DNA of 64,000 bases, taken from positions 5,156,027 to 5,220,026 of the forward strand of contig NZ_JOJP01000001.1 in the NCBI RefSeq assembly GCF_000710775.1, in the 5' to 3' direction. Source of the stretch: Endozoicomonas elysicola (GTDB taxonomy: Bacteria > Pseudomonadota > Gammaproteobacteria > Pseudomonadales > Endozoicomonadaceae). This document shows positions 1 through 9,994 of the stretch, piece after piece. Under the pieces are notes generated by a model that saw only the letters and a program-made list of their open reading frames with translations, did not search any database and was not told the DNA's origin. The position numbers and the translations under genes were made by a program. Position 1 is the stretch's first letter. Each line of letters opens with the position of its first letter.

Positions 1-2129
1 TCAGAAACCGCAGCAGCCTGCTGTTCTTTAATACGAGCCACTTCCTTCATACTCAGCTTGATACGACCACGGTTGTCGAGATCCATAACGACAACTTCAA
101 GCTTCTGACCCATCTTAACGTAGTCAGCAACATTCTCAACGCGGTGATCCGCAATCTGGGAAATATGCACCAGACCGTCCTGACCAGGCAAAATATTTAC
201 GAAGGCACCAAACTCTACAATTCGAGTAACAACCCCTTCATAGATCTTACCAATCTCAGCCTCAGCCGTTACACCATAGACACGATCATAAGCCGCCTGA
301 CAGGCTTCACGCGTTTCCGCATAAATCTTAACAGTGCCATCATCAGCAATATCTACAGACGCACCGGTATCTTCACAGATAGAACGAATGGTCGCACCAC
401 CCTTACCAATAACATCACGGATTTTGTCCTGATCGATCTTCACAGTCATGGTCATTGGCGCATTAGGTGATAACTCACTGCGAGAAGTAGCAATCACCTT
501 ATTCATCTCCGCCAGAATATGCAGACGAGCCTGCAAAGCCTGATTCAGAGCAATATCCATGATCTCTTCTGTGATACCGGCAATCTTGATATCCATCTGC
601 AGAGCAGTCACACCGTGAGCAGTACCCGCCACTTTGAAGTCCATATCACCAAGATGATCTTCATCACCCAGAATATCGGTCAGAACGGCAAAGCGCTCCC
701 CTTCCTTAACCAGACCCATGGCAATACCAGCCACTGGCGCTTTCAAAGGCACACCAGCATCCATCAATGCCAGAGAAGAACCACAGACAGATGCCATTGA
801 GCTGGAGCCATTGGACTCAGTGATTTCAGAAACCACTCGAATGGTGTATGGAAACTCTTCATCAGTTGGCAGAACAGCCTGAATACCACGACGAGCCAGA
901 CGGCCATGACCAATTTCACGACGCCCTGGAGGCCCCATGCGACCGCACTCGCCCACAGAGAATGGAGGGAAGTTGTAGTGCAGCATGAAAGGATCACGAC
1001 TTTCGCCTTCGAGCGCATCAATAAACTGCGCATCTCGGGCAGTACCGAGAGTCGTTGTAACGATGGCCTGAGTTTCACCACGGGTAAACAGAGCAGAACC
1101 ATGGGTCTTTTTCAAAAGACCAACTTCTACATTAATTGGGCGAACCGTTTTAGTGTCACGACCATCAATCCGTGGCTGACCACTAATAATATTGCCGCGA
1201 ACGACAGACTTTTCTAACTTGCTGAAGTAAGTCTGAACATCATCAGCACAAAACTTACCTTCTTCTTCACCGACCAGCGTTGCTTCAGCTTCATTACGAA
1301 GGGCTGACAGCGTGTTGGTGCGATCCTGCTTGATGGTAACGGCATAAGCATCACGAATTTTCTGCTCAAATGCAGCAGCAACCGCTTCTTTAACGGCTGT
1401 TTTTTCAGCTTCAGGCTGCCAGTCCCAGGCAGGCTTGCCAACTTCAGCAGCAAACTCTTGAATAGCCTGAATAGCTACCTGATATTCCTGCTGAGCAAAA
1501 AGAACCGCCCCCAGCATTTCGTCTTCGGTGAGCTCCTGAGCTTCTGATTCAACCATCAGCACCGCATCATGAGTACCGGCAACCACCATGTCCAGCTCAG
1601 ATTTTTTCAACTGCTCGAAAGAGGGGTTCAGAATATAACCCTCATCTTCAGTGAAGCCTACACGGGCAGCACCCACAGGGCCGGCAAAAGGAATGCCGGA
1701 GATAGACAGCGCCGCAAAGGTAGCAATCATACCCAGAATGTCCGGATCATTTTTCTTATCAACAGACATTACTGTGATGATCACCTGAACCTCATTCATG
1801 AAACCTTTCGGAAACAGAGGACGGATAGGTCGATCAATCAAACGAGAGGTCAGTGTTTCTTTCTCACTAGCCTTCCCTTCACGCTTCAAAAAGCCACCAG
1901 GAATCTTACCGGCAGCATACACCTTTTCCTGATAATGAACCGATAATGGGAAAAAATCCTGACCCGGACGGGCGCTTTTAGCACCAACAACGGTTGCCAG
2001 AACCTGTAATTCACCCATAGATGCCAGAACAGCACCTGATGCCTGACGGGCCACACGCCCGGTTTCCAGAGTTACGGTTTGATCACCGAACTGGAAGGAT
2101 TTTGCAAATGCTTTTGGAGCAATACTCAC
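1..2129 (-). CDS. pnp: Polyribonucleotide nucleotidyltransferase (PNPase), 3' end cut by window edge
   Basis: PNPase is the phosphorolytic 3'-5' exoribonuclease of the RNA degradosome. The reading frame stays open from a GTG start at 2129 to base 1, giving 709 codons, so only the last few residues are missing (E. coli PNPase has 711). The start is supported by an AAGGA Shine-Dalgarno about 8 nt upstream and by the N-terminus aligning with the first RNase PH domain ([19 protein letters not shown]). Two RNase PH-like domains are followed by a KH domain with a GKGG loop near residue 573 and an S1 domain near 622-695 ([14 protein letters not shown], then [13 protein letters not shown]). It is last in the rimP-nusA-infB-rbfA-truB-rpsO-pnp run, as in other gammaproteobacteria. 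Identity is secure. Confidence 0.97.
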   Translation of the reverse strand, partial: MSIAPKAFAKSFQFGDQTVTLETGRVARQASGAVLASMGELQVLATVVGAKSARPGQDFFPLSVHYQEKVYAAGKIPGGFLKREGKASEKETLTSRLIDRPIRPLFPKGFMNEVQVIITVMSVDKKNDPDILGMIATFAALSISGIPFAGPVGAARVGFTEDEGYILNPSFEQLKKSELDMVVAGTHDAVLMVESEAQELTEDEMLGAVLFAQQEYQVAIQAIQEFAAEVGKPAWDWQPEAEKTAVKEAVAAAFEQKIRDAYAVTIKQDRTNTLSALRNEAEATLVGEEEGKFCADDVQTYFSKLEKSVVRGNIISGQPRIDGRDTKTVRPINVEVGLLKKTHGSALFTRGETQAIVTTTLGTARDAQFIDALEGESRDPFMLHYNFPPFSVGECGRMGPPGRREIGHGRLARRGIQAVLPTDEEFPYTIRVVSEITESNGSSSMASVCGSSLALMDAGVPLKAPVAGIAMGLVKEGERFAVLTDILGDEDHLGDMDFKVAGTAHGVTALQMDIKIAGITEEIMDIALNQALQARLHILAEMNKVIATSRSELSPNAPMTMTVKIDQDKIRDVIGKGGATIRSICEDTGASVDIADDGTVKIYAETREACQAAYDRVYGVTAEAEIGKIYEGVVTRIVEFGAFVNILPGQDGLVHISQIADHRVENVADYVKMGQKLEVVVMDLDNRGRIKLSMKEVARIKEQQAAAVS

Positions 2130-2482
2130 GTTATTTTCCTTTATAGCCAAACGTTATTACCCCCACCCGCATCCACACTGTCATAGAGATGGATGCAATC
2201 CACAAACTTCTACAAAAACCGGCTAAATACTCTCAACCTTACTGAAGCCTCTGAATTGCACCCCATGCAGACAGAGTGCAGGCATGGGCAACCTTTCGTA
2301 CCAACTACCCCCAAAGAATCCAATATACTTCTGGATACAAGAAGAATAATCAGTATCAGGCTTAAATTTATCAGCCTGTAAATAACAAAACACCGCCAGC
2401 CACATATTATGCAGCTCGCGGTGCCTTGACTGAGGGAGGTGATATCAAGACACCACCACCCCTTTATGAACGCATCTAATGA
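2130..2482 (-). promoter_or_regulatory. pnp leader / rpsO-pnp spacer with hairpin
   Basis: This 353-nt spacer has no convincing gene. It contains a perfect 7-bp stem, CCCATGC at 2262-2268 and GCATGGG at 2282-2288, with a 13-nt loop. A further TTG/CAA pairing lies outside a 3-nt bulge. In E. coli the pnp leader folds into a stem that RNase III cleaves, after which PNPase represses its own mRNA. This hairpin is a candidate for the same role, by analogy only. No run of T follows, so it is not an obvious terminator. Confidence 0.4.
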
Positions 2483-2752
2483 TCAGCGACGCAGACCCAG
2501 ACGCTGGATCAGAGAACGGTAACGTTCAACGTCCTTACGCTTCAGGTAGTCCAGCAGATTACGACGCTGGTTTACCATGCGAATCAGACCACGACGAGAG
2601 TGGTGATCCTTATGGTTCGCCTTGAAGTGCCCCTGCAGGCCTTCAATGTTAGCGGTCAGCAGAGCCACCTGAACTTCAGGGGAACCAGTATCGCCTTCAG
2701 CGCGAGCGAATTCCTTCAGGATTCCAGCTTTCTTTTCAGCAGTCAAAGCCAT
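2483..2752 (-). CDS. rpsO: 30S ribosomal protein S15
   Basis: An 89-residue protein, the usual length for S15, which binds the central domain of 16S rRNA early in 30S assembly. The N-terminal helix ([21 protein letters not shown]), the DHHSRRGL segment and the C-terminal [16 protein letters not shown] helix are all present. It lies between truB and pnp as in most gammaproteobacteria. A sigma70-like promoter at 2835-2864 suggests rpsO-pnp can be transcribed separately from the upstream operon. Confidence 0.98.
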   Translation of the reverse strand: MALTAEKKAGILKEFARAEGDTGSPEVQVALLTANIEGLQGHFKANHKDHHSRRGLIRMVNQRRNLLDYLKRKDVERYRSLIQRLGLRR

Positions 2753-2834
2753 TGTTCAATCTCCAAATAATATGCAATACAGAAAACCGGCATGACCGCG
2801 CATATTTACAGCCAGCCATTTAAACAAGCGACGA

Positions 2835-2864
2835 ATTCTATCACTATGTTGCGAACGCGTCCAA
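2835..2864 (-). promoter_or_regulatory. Predicted sigma70 promoter for rpsO-pnp
   Basis: On the minus strand a TTGGAC -35 box (2859-2864) is followed after 18 nt by a TAGAAT -10 box (2835-2840), about 75 nt upstream of the rpsO leader end. Just upstream a GTGCC/GGCAC stem is followed by seven Ts (2864-2870), a possible partial terminator behind truB. E. coli rpsO also has its own promoter. The assignment rests on sequence match only. Confidence 0.6.
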
Positions 2865-2904
2865 AAAAACCGTGCCTGGGTGGCCATTCAGTGGCACTGC
2901 AAAC

Positions 2905-3981
2905 TCAACCTTTAATCAGACGCTTTGGTGCAACCAGACCATCATCCGTAATTTCACCAATCCCAAGAAATACCAAGCCCTCAACACCCTCAGCCACACC
3001 GTAGATACGCACATTACCACTGGTGGGCGCTTGAGGTACCTGAACCGGGTTTCCCTGGGAAATATAGTAGCTACTGGTCTCTCCAAGCTTTACCTGAGGC
3101 CAGTCACTGACCGCGCTATCCTGCGTCAACAAGAGACCATCGATAACCCGGTCACCGGCTTTATTTCGAGCCCGCGACAGTTCTTTCAGGCGCTCAGACT
3201 GAGACTTCTCCATACGGTCACGCCCCAACTCATCAGCCAGACCGGACAATTCTGCAAATTCAATGCGTTCTTCAACATTCAGAGCGGTATCACGAGCGTC
3301 ATCGCGCATAGCCGCAAGCTCATCCAGAGAATAAGCCTGATGCTCAGTGTAAGGCCCTGCCTTAAGACGCTTGAGCTCAGCAACATGCCCAAGACAGCCA
3401 AGCGCCTCACCAATGTCCTCAACCAGAGTGCGAATATAGGTTCCCTTAGTACAATCGACCTCGAAAACGCACTCATCCCCATCGAAATCCAACAACTCAA
3501 GACGATGAATGGTAATCGTTCGAGCAGGGCGCTCAATTTCAATACCTTCACGAGCATACTCGTACAGAGGCCTGCCGTTATGCTTGAGCGCTGAGAACAT
3601 ACTGGGTACTTGCTCAATCTCACCACGGAACTGCTGTAAGATAGCCTCAACATCAGAGCGAGTAACCGTCACAGGACGCTCATCCACTATCTCACCTTCA
3701 CGATCACCGGTGGTGGTTCTAGCCCCCATCTTCATGGTGGTTCGATAGGACTTATCTGAATCCAGAAGGTACTGGGAAAACTTGGTTGCCTCACCCAGGC
3801 AGATAGGCAAAACGCCGGTTGCCAACGGATCAAGGCTACCCGTATGCCCCGCCTTGGCTGCATTAAACAGACGTTTTACCCGCTGAAGCACTTCATTGGA
3901 AGACGCCCCATAAACCTTATCTACAACAATGATACCGTCAACTGGACGGCCACGGTTAACGCGTCGACCTCTTCTGGCCAT
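2905..3981 (-). CDS. truB: tRNA pseudouridine(55) synthase TruB
   Basis: TruB makes pseudouridine 55 in the T-loop of elongator tRNAs and also acts as a tRNA chaperone. The catalytic loop GHTGSLDPLATG carries the nucleophile Asp51. The KTYRT-like (DKSYRTTMKMG), YEYAREG and CTKGTYIRTL motifs follow in order. At 358 residues it is about 40 longer than the E. coli enzyme. The extra length is a charged, probably helical stretch around residues 230-280 (near DELGRDRMEKSQSERLKE), before the C-terminal PUA-like region ending APKRLIKG. The gene begins 3 nt after rbfA ends, implying coupled translation. Confidence 0.96.
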   Translation of the reverse strand: MARRGRRVNRGRPVDGIIVVDKVYGASSNEVLQRVKRLFNAAKAGHTGSLDPLATGVLPICLGEATKFSQYLLDSDKSYRTTMKMGARTTTGDREGEIVDERPVTVTRSDVEAILQQFRGEIEQVPSMFSALKHNGRPLYEYAREGIEIERPARTITIHRLELLDFDGDECVFEVDCTKGTYIRTLVEDIGEALGCLGHVAELKRLKAGPYTEHQAYSLDELAAMRDDARDTALNVEERIEFAELSGLADELGRDRMEKSQSERLKELSRARNKAGDRVIDGLLLTQDSAVSDWPQVKLGETSSYYISQGNPVQVPQAPTSGNVRIYGVAEGVEGLVFLGIGEITDDGLVAPKRLIKG

Positions 3982-3984
3982 GAC

Positions 3985-4380
3985 TTACTCCTCAGAACCT
4001 TCTATGCCTTTACCCGCTTGAGCGTCTTTAGCAACAGCCTCATCAATCAACGAAGAAAGGTAAGCTCCCCGCTGCAGACTGCTGTCATAGTAGAAGCGAA
4101 GCTGGGGGGTAAATCTCAACTTTATCGCCCGAGCAAGCTGTGAGCGCAAAAAGCCCGCAGCCTGACCCAGTATTTTCAGAGATTGATCTATTCTTTCCTG
4201 CTCATCAACCCCAAGAAAAGAAACATAAACATCAGCGAACGCCAAGTCCCTGCTTACCTCAACGGCACTGACGGTGACCATACCAAGACGAGGGTCTTTC
4301 ATTTCCAGCTGAATAAGCTGAGCCAGCTCTTTTTGAATCTGCTCCGCTACTCGCTGCTTACGACTGTACTCTTTAGCCAT
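3985..4380 (-). CDS. rbfA: 30S ribosome-binding factor RbfA
   Basis: RbfA binds free 30S subunits, helps 16S rRNA 5'-end maturation and is needed for growth in the cold. The start is placed at MAKEYSRKQRVAEQI (4380), the conserved family N-terminus, with CTGGAG 9 nt upstream. A longer open frame to 4422 would add 14 non-conserved residues read through the CACAAAG repeat and is rejected. The KH-like fold is recognisable from DPRLGMVTVSAVEVSRDL and TPQLRFYYDSSLQRG. Length is 131 residues, normal for the family. An infB terminator hairpin and a repeat element lie just upstream, so expression relative to infB may be uneven. Confidence 0.95.
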   Translation of the reverse strand: MAKEYSRKQRVAEQIQKELAQLIQLEMKDPRLGMVTVSAVEVSRDLAFADVYVSFLGVDEQERIDQSLKILGQAAGFLRSQLARAIKLRFTPQLRFYYDSSLQRGAYLSSLIDEAVAKDAQAGKGIEGSEE

Positions 4381-4403
4381 TGGAAAATTACTCCAGAGCA
4401 AAC

Positions 4404-4460
4404 CACAAAGGCACAAAGGCACAAAGCAGCCTTTTCTCTTTGTGACTTTGTGCCTTTGTG
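4404..4460. repeat. Octamer-repeat inverted repeat in the infB-rbfA spacer
   Basis: Three CACAAAG heptamers at 8-nt pitch (4404-4410, 4412-4418, 4420-4426) face three CTTTGTG heptamers at the same pitch (4438-4444, 4446-4452, 4454-4460). Together they form 23-nt arms that pair at 22 of 23 positions around an 11-nt loop. The element sits between the infB terminator and the rbfA Shine-Dalgarno. It looks like a small dispersed palindromic element; its copy number elsewhere in the genome is unknown. Confidence 0.85.
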
Positions 4461-4469
4461 ATTCTTAAA

Positions 4470-4497
4470 AAAACCCGCGGGTCAGGCCGCGGGTTTT
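4470..4497 (-). terminator. Intrinsic terminator after infB
   Basis: CCCGCGG (4474-4480) and CCGCGGG (4487-4493) form a 7-bp GC stem with a 6-nt loop. On the minus strand the stem is followed by seven Ts. Flanking A and T runs make it potentially bidirectional. It falls 30 nt after the infB stop codon inside the operon, so it probably works as a partial terminator that lowers rbfA-truB expression. Confidence 0.85.
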
Positions 4498-4525
4498 ATT
4501 TTATTAATTCAGGCCTTAAGACGAA

Positions 4526-7102
4526 TTAAAGCGTACGCTGAACTTCAATCGTCTTGTATACCTCAATCTTGTCGCCGGGCTTAACATCGTTGTAGTTCTT
4601 AACAGCAATACCACACTCCATACCGTTACGAACTTCACTGACATCGTCCTTGTATCGACGCAGAGACTCCAGCTCACCTTCGAAAATCACCACGTTTTCA
4701 CGCAGCACACGAATACGGTCATTCCGGTAAATAGTCCCCTCGATAACCATGCTACCCGCAACCGCACCAAACTTCGGCGAACGGAAGACTTCACGGACCT
4801 CGGCAACACCGACAATCTGCTCACGGGTATCAGACCCGAGCATACCGGTCAGCGCTTTTCTGACATCGTCGATGATGTCATAGATAACGCTGTAGTAACG
4901 CAGGTCCAGCTCTTCAGATTCAATAACTTTACGGGCAGTAGCATCAGCACGAACGTTAAAGCCAACAATAACCGCATTGGAAGCAAGGGCCAGGTTCGCA
5001 TCAGTTTCAGTAATACCGCCAACACCGCTGGAGATAACTCTGACTTCAACTTCTTCATTGCCCTGCTCTTGCAGCGAGCTGGTCAGCGCCTCAAGAGAAC
5101 CCCGAACATCCGCCTTAAGCACAATATTCAGCTTCTTCGTCTCTTCAGTACCCATTCTGGAGAAAACATTCTCCATCTTGGAGGCCTGTTGACGAGCCAG
5201 CTTAACTTCACGGAATTTACCCTGACGGAAGAGTGCAATTTCGCGAGCCTTACGCTCATCACGAACCACCAGCATTTCATCACCGGCATCCGGAGTACCA
5301 TCCAAGCCCAGGATCTCTACCGGAATAGAAGGACCCGCAGCCTTGATTGGCCTGCCATCTTCATCCAGCATGGCACGAACACGCCCGAACTGCTGACCCA
5401 CCAGGATATTATCACCCTGATTCAACATGCCTGCCTGAACCAGTACAGTTGCCACAGGTCCGCGCCCCTTATCCAGACGAGACTCAACAACAACCCCCCT
5501 GGCCGGACCTTCATCAGGCGCAGTCAATTCAAGCACTTCAGCCTGAAGAATCACTGCTTCCAGCAGCTCTTCCACACCCTGACCTGTCAAAGCAGACACT
5601 GGCATAAACTGAGTATCACCACCCCACTCTTCAGGGATGACATCACGAGCAGACAGCTCATTTTTAACACGGTCTGGGTCAGCGTCTTCTTTATCCATCT
5701 TATTGACGGCGACCACAATCGGAACACCAGCGGCTTTTGCGTGCTGAACCGCTTCTTCGGTCTGAGGCATTACACCGTCATCCGCAGCAACAACAAGAAT
5801 AACAATATCCGTTGCCTTGGCTCCACGAGCACGCATGGCAGTAAATGCGGCGTGCCCCGGGGTATCCAGGAAGGACACCATGCCTCGATCCGTTTCTACA
5901 TGATAAGCACCAATGTGCTGGGTAATACCACCCGCCTCACCAGCCTGAACACGACTCTTACGGATATAATCCAGTAGCGATGTCTTACCATGGTCAACGT
6001 GACCCATAACGGTAACAACCGGTGCACGAGGCTTGGCTTCATAACCCGTCTCAACATCCTGATTGTCAATCAGCGTATCTTCGATCGCATCCGCCTTGGT
6101 CAGCTTATATGTGTGGCCCATCTCTTCAACCACAATACTGGCAGTTTCCTGATCGATAACCTGGTTAATGGTTACCATCGAGCCCATTTTGAACATGGCC
6201 TTGATTACATCTGCCGCTTTTACTGCCATTTTATTGGCCAGCTCAGCAACAGTGATCGTTTCCGGAATGGAAACCTCTCTTAACACAGGGGCTGTCGGCT
6301 TGGTAAAACCATGAGCCATGGATTCAGGCGCAATGCGTGCAAACTTGCGACTACCACCACGACGATCTTCACGCTCATTACGACCACCGCGTCGACGAGG
6401 CTGATCATCATTATCATTACGACGATCTTTGCCTTTAGTAGCGCGCTTGTTACGAGACTTACGATCATCAGCCGGGGCCGGAGGGGCATCACCAAAGGAT
6501 GGCGCCGCTGCACCTGGAGCACCACTCGGACGAGGACCACGATCACCCGCTGGACGAGGACCACGATCACCCGCTGGACGAGGACCACGATCACCCGAAG
6601 GACGGGGAGCGCGATCACCCGCTGAACGAGGACCACGATCACCCGAAGGGCGGGGAGCGCGATCACCAGCTGGACGAGCACCACGATCATCTCTCTGACC
6701 GCGATCATCCCTACGCTGTCCACGATCATCCTGCCTTCTATCAGTCTGCGGAGCACTGGCCTGACCAGCCTCATCCGCCTTCTGCTCTTCGGCATCACGC
6801 TTAACGTATGTACGCTTTTTACGTACCTCTACGTTAACTACCTTATTCTTACCAGTACTGCCGCCCGAAACCTTCATACGGCTGACAGTCTTACGCTTCA
6901 GCGTAATCTTGGTTGGTTCAGAACCGGTACCAGCATCACCATGAGCTTGCTTCAGGTGGGCCAGCAGCTGCTGTTTTTCTGCATCGGACACAGACTCTTT
7001 GCCGCTGTTTTTAGTCAGACCAGCGTCTTTCATCTGCTGCAACAACCGCTCCACTGGAGCGCCGACCACTGCCGCGAGTTGCTCTACGGTTACATCTGCC
7101 AT
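4526..7102 (-). CDS. infB: Translation initiation factor IF-2
   Basis: IF2 is the GTPase that brings initiator tRNA to the 30S subunit and promotes 50S joining. The protein has 858 residues. It begins with the IF2N module ([19 protein letters not shown]), continues with a long charged linker, a second IF2N-like segment ([17 protein letters not shown], about 280-297) and the GTPase domain with G1 GHVDHGKT (367-374), G3 DTPGH (413-417) and G4 NKMD (467-470). Domains II-IV follow. The linker holds seven near-identical GDR(G/A)PRP(A/S) octapeptides at 141-192. ATG start with AGGAGA 8 nt upstream; it follows nusA by 26 nt. Confidence 0.98.
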   Translation of the reverse strand: MADVTVEQLAAVVGAPVERLLQQMKDAGLTKNSGKESVSDAEKQQLLAHLKQAHGDAGTGSEPTKITLKRKTVSRMKVSGGSTGKNKVVNVEVRKKRTYVKRDAEEQKADEAGQASAPQTDRRQDDRGQRRDDRGQRDDRGARPAGDRAPRPSGDRGPRSAGDRAPRPSGDRGPRPAGDRGPRPAGDRGPRPSGAPGAAAPSFGDAPPAPADDRKSRNKRATKGKDRRNDNDDQPRRRGGRNEREDRRGGSRKFARIAPESMAHGFTKPTAPVLREVSIPETITVAELANKMAVKAADVIKAMFKMGSMVTINQVIDQETASIVVEEMGHTYKLTKADAIEDTLIDNQDVETGYEAKPRAPVVTVMGHVDHGKTSLLDYIRKSRVQAGEAGGITQHIGAYHVETDRGMVSFLDTPGHAAFTAMRARGAKATDIVILVVAADDGVMPQTEEAVQHAKAAGVPIVVAVNKMDKEDADPDRVKNELSARDVIPEEWGGDTQFMPVSALTGQGVEELLEAVILQAEVLELTAPDEGPARGVVVESRLDKGRGPVATVLVQAGMLNQGDNILVGQQFGRVRAMLDEDGRPIKAAGPSIPVEILGLDGTPDAGDEMLVVRDERKAREIALFRQGKFREVKLARQQASKMENVFSRMGTEETKKLNIVLKADVRGSLEALTSSLQEQGNEEVEVRVISSGVGGITETDANLALASNAVIVGFNVRADATARKVIESEELDLRYYSVIYDIIDDVRKALTGMLGSDTREQIVGVAEVREVFRSPKFGAVAGSMVIEGTIYRNDRIRVLRENVVIFEGELESLRRYKDDVSEVRNGMECGIAVKNYNDVKPGDKIEVYKTIEVQRTL
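6524..6682 (-). repeat. 24-nt tandem repeat inside infB
   Basis: A 24-nt unit encoding GDR(G/A)PRP(A/S) is repeated about six to seven times, in frame, in the linker between the IF2 N-terminal domains. Copies differ by a few bases, with alternating G/A and A/S positions. Because the unit is a multiple of three, copy-number slippage would only change linker length. Confidence 0.85.
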
Positions 7103-7128
7103 TCACACTTCTCCTCTCAGTGGCCCGC

Positions 7129-8622
7129 TCAGTTACCCGCTTCTTCAAACCACGGTTTCCGCGCCGTCATGATCAGCTCACCAGCCCGATCTTCATTCAA
7201 CCCTTCAATGTCCAGAAGGTCATCGATCGACTGTTCTGCCAGATCTTCCATCGTGACAACACCGCGACTGGCCAGCTCGTATGCCAGATCTTGCTCCATA
7301 CCTTCCATATTCAGAAGGTCATCAGCAGGCTGCACACCGTCGAGCTTTTCTTCCTGGGCAATGGCCTGAGTCAATAACTGATCCTTGGCCCTTGAGCGCA
7401 ACTGTTCGACAATATCTTCATCAAAGCCTTCAATGGCCAACATCTCCTCCAGGGGAACATATGCAATCTCTTCCATGGAGGTAAAACCTTCTTCAACCAA
7501 CAGCTCAGCCAGATCGGCATCAACATCCAGTCGGTCAACAAAGGTCTGAACGACCTTACCTGCTTCCTGCTGCTGCTTTTCGGCCGCTGCTTCTTCCGTC
7601 ATAACATTCAGCACCCAGCCCGTTAACTCACTGGCCAGACGAACATTCTGTCCACCACGACCAATAGCCTGAGCCAGATTGTCTTCACTGACAGCGATAT
7701 CCATCGTGCCTTTATCTTCATCGACAACAATGGAGGCGACTTCTGCTGGCTGCATGGCATTAATGACATACTGAACCGGATTATCATCGTAAAGAACGAT
7801 ATCAACCCGTTCATTACCCAGCTCACCAGAGACCGCCTGAACCCGAGCGCCGCGCATACCAACACAGGCACCCACCGGATCAATACGCCCATCATTGGTT
7901 TTAACTGCAATCTTGGCCCGAGATCCCGGATCCCTAGCAGCGCCACGAATCTCAATAACCTCTTCAGAAATTTCCGGAACCTCGATATGAAACAGCTCCA
8001 CCAACATGGCAGGCGCTGTTCTGGAAAGCATCAACTGTGGACCACGGCCTTCCGTTGACACCTCCTGTAGCAGCGCACGAACATGCGCCCCCATTCTGAA
8101 GTTTTCCCGAGGCAACGTCTGATCTTTCTTTAAAACTGCTTCAGCATTATTACCCAGATCAACAATAATACTGTCCCGGGTCGTTTTCTTGACGGTACCG
8201 GAAACCAGGGAGCCCATCTTATCGCGGTACTGCTCAACCATCTGAATGCGCTCAGCTTCGCGTACCTTTTGGACAATGACCTGCTTGGCGGTCTGAGCAG
8301 CAATACGCCCAAAGCCTACAGACTCAACCGGCTCTTCCCAGATGCTGCCTATTTCCAGGGACTCATCCTGCTCCTTGCCTTCATCCAACGTCAGATGCAT
8401 GCCGGCGAATTCAAAATCCTCATCAGCAACTACAGTCCAGCGACGGAAAGTATCGTACTCTCCACTGGCTCGGTTGATCGCCACCCGGATATCCACTTCG
8501 GTTTCATACCGCTTTTTGGTCGCTGTCGCCAGAGCGGTTTCCAGCGCCTCAAAGATAACTTCGGGCGGTACTCCCTTCTCATTGGATACGGACTCTACGA
8601 CCAACAGAATCTCTTTACTCAT
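7129..8622 (-). CDS. nusA: Transcription termination/antitermination protein NusA
   Basis: NusA binds RNA polymerase and controls pausing, intrinsic termination and antitermination. At 497 residues it matches the E. coli length (495). The order is: N-terminal RNAP-binding domain ([16 protein letters not shown]), S1 domain ([21 protein letters not shown], about 136-200), two KH domains ([15 protein letters not shown] and [15 protein letters not shown]), then two acidic C-terminal repeats ([16 protein letters not shown] and [16 protein letters not shown]). The C-terminal repeats are typical of gammaproteobacteria and bind the alpha CTD. It lies between rimP and infB. Confidence 0.98.
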   Translation of the reverse strand: MSKEILLVVESVSNEKGVPPEVIFEALETALATATKKRYETEVDIRVAINRASGEYDTFRRWTVVADEDFEFAGMHLTLDEGKEQDESLEIGSIWEEPVESVGFGRIAAQTAKQVIVQKVREAERIQMVEQYRDKMGSLVSGTVKKTTRDSIIVDLGNNAEAVLKKDQTLPRENFRMGAHVRALLQEVSTEGRGPQLMLSRTAPAMLVELFHIEVPEISEEVIEIRGAARDPGSRAKIAVKTNDGRIDPVGACVGMRGARVQAVSGELGNERVDIVLYDDNPVQYVINAMQPAEVASIVVDEDKGTMDIAVSEDNLAQAIGRGGQNVRLASELTGWVLNVMTEEAAAEKQQQEAGKVVQTFVDRLDVDADLAELLVEEGFTSMEEIAYVPLEEMLAIEGFDEDIVEQLRSRAKDQLLTQAIAQEEKLDGVQPADDLLNMEGMEQDLAYELASRGVVTMEDLAEQSIDDLLDIEGLNEDRAGELIMTARKPWFEEAGN

Positions 8623-8712
8623 ACTCTGCCTCGCCTATGCTGAACCAGTCCATGCCTACGCCAACACACCCCTGGCCACTAACCGGGATATCCGCCCAGC
8701 CTGAAGGATAAT

Positions 8713-9171
8713 TCAGTCGAACTGTGGTATCACCTGCGCCTTCTCGATACTCTCGACAGGCAGCAGAAGCTCATGGCCATCGGCCTCTATAACGACATCC
8801 TGATCTTCAATTCCCTTGATGATGCCCCGATACTTTCTACGGCCTTCAAAAGGCACTCTCAGGCGCAAACTGACCATATGGCCAGCCATCATCTCATACT
8901 GCTCAAGCCGAAACAGCGGCCTGTCCAATCCCGGAGAAGATACTTCCAGGGTATATTCATCCGCAATTGGGTCTTCTACATCCATAACAGCACTCACCTG
9001 ACGACTGACTTTTTCACAATCATCAAGAGCAATGCCATTCTCTGCATCGATAAAAACCCGAAGCAGTGAATTCCGCCCACGGGAAACAAACTCAATACCC
9101 CAGAGACGGTAATCAAGCGACTCCACGATCGGCTCGATAAGTGCCTCCAGCTGCGACTGCTTACCTGCCAC
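8713..9171 (-). CDS. rimP: Ribosome maturation factor RimP
   Basis: RimP is needed for maturation of the 30S subunit. The conserved segments IDAENGIALDDCEKVSRQ, DVEDPI and LEVSSPGLDRPLF are all present. The start is set at a GTG (9171), which gives a 153-residue protein aligned with the family N-terminus. An upstream frame to 9231 would add about 20 hydrophobic residues not seen in the family. The Shine-Dalgarno is weak (AGGT about 9 nt upstream). It is the first protein gene after tRNA-fMet and its terminator, and 90 nt separate it from nusA. Confidence 0.94.
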   Translation of the reverse strand: MAGKQSQLEALIEPIVESLDYRLWGIEFVSRGRNSLLRVFIDAENGIALDDCEKVSRQVSAVMDVEDPIADEYTLEVSSPGLDRPLFRLEQYEMMAGHMVSLRLRVPFEGRRKYRGIIKGIEDQDVVIEADGHELLLPVESIEKAQVIPQFD

Positions 9172-9273
9172 GACTGAATACCTGCTAAAAAAAACAAAAA
9201 AAGGGCTATAAAGCCCCATACATTTGCACAATGACCAGATCGGCCATCACACATCAATTACTCGCTACCTAAT

Positions 9274-9297
9274 AAAAAACCCCGCAAAGGGGGTTTT
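9274..9297 (-). terminator. Intrinsic terminator after tRNA-fMet
   Basis: On the minus strand AAAACCCC, a 6-8 nt loop and GGGGTTTTTT form a strong stem just 8 nt past the tRNA CCA end. It would stop most tRNA transcription and let a fraction read through into rimP-nusA-infB, as described for the metY-nusA operon of E. coli. Confidence 0.85.
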
Positions 9298-9305
9298 CAT
9301 GGGTT

Positions 9306-9382
<77 letters not shown>

Positions 9383-9396
9383 TCAAAGTGTTCATC

Positions 9397-9425
9397 AGTA
9401 TACTGCGGCAAGAGCCAGCTGACAA
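9397..9425 (-). promoter_or_regulatory. Predicted sigma70 promoter of tRNA-fMet-rimP-nusA operon
   Basis: Minus-strand TTGTCA (9420-9425), a 17-nt spacer and TATACT (9397-9402). Transcription would begin a few bases before the tRNA 5' end at 9382. The spacing and boxes are near-consensus. Confidence 0.8.
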
Positions 9426-9994
9426 CCTCTCCCAAACATCAAATCCACGGTTTTTTCAAGTACTGAAAGCGCCGGATATTCGATCTAAGAAACTTGAAGA
9501 AACAATATGTTAACCAGTAATGGTAAAACTCTATTCCATAAAAACCGCACTATTATGTACTTTTTCTCAGGGCTGTCAATACAAGTTTGAACTTTCAACC
9601 CAGATGACATCTAGTACTTTTAGTACTTTAAATTAGAGGCCGCCAGTCATCGCAGTTAAAAGAACAATTTAATGCACTAAAGCCTGACAAAAGGTAGCAA
9701 CCAACGGTACAAGCGGTGCTTCTATAGTAAATATCAGTTTCAATTGAAATAAAAAAACAGCCTTAAGTTTAAATAGGCAATATAAAAAAAATAGGCAGTG
9801 AGAATTGCTGACGAAAAAACCAAATATTTTAGCTACACATCAATTCAAAGCTAATATGAGAATTAGGGAAATTTTAATAACAACAACATCAATCACACCT
9901 GTCACGTCATAAAACAGTTGATAAGTCTGGAAAACTTATAAAAACCAAGATTTATCAAAAAAACATTTAAACCTGACAAGCTGATATAAATACT
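9426..9994 (+). other. AT-rich upstream region of the giant adhesin gene
   Basis: About 570 nt with no convincing gene. It contains a tandem TAGTACTTT repeat (9612-9620, 9621-9629) and a perfect 12-bp palindrome TTTCAATTGAAA (9738-9749). It is much richer in A and T than the flanking genes and probably holds the regulatory region of the adhesin. I could not fix a promoter with confidence. Confidence 0.4.

Noticed and set aside
2193-2381. Short open frames on both strands in the rpsO-pnp spacer
   Set aside because: Short, low-complexity-like translations overlapping a leader hairpin, with no ribosome site.
2872-3594. 240-residue plus-strand open frame opposite truB
   Set aside because: Antisense to a clear TruB coding region; no motif or ribosome site.
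5069-5977. 302-residue plus-strand open frame opposite infB
   Set aside because: Antisense to the conserved IF2 GTPase region and without any recognisable motif.
6524-6682. Possible CRISPR array in the repeat-rich stretch
   Set aside because: The repeats are contiguous, in frame in infB and have no unique spacers. No CRISPR array was seen elsewhere in the window.
9171-9231. N-terminal extension of rimP
   Set aside because: Hydrophobic and non-conserved; the GTG at 9171 matches the family start.
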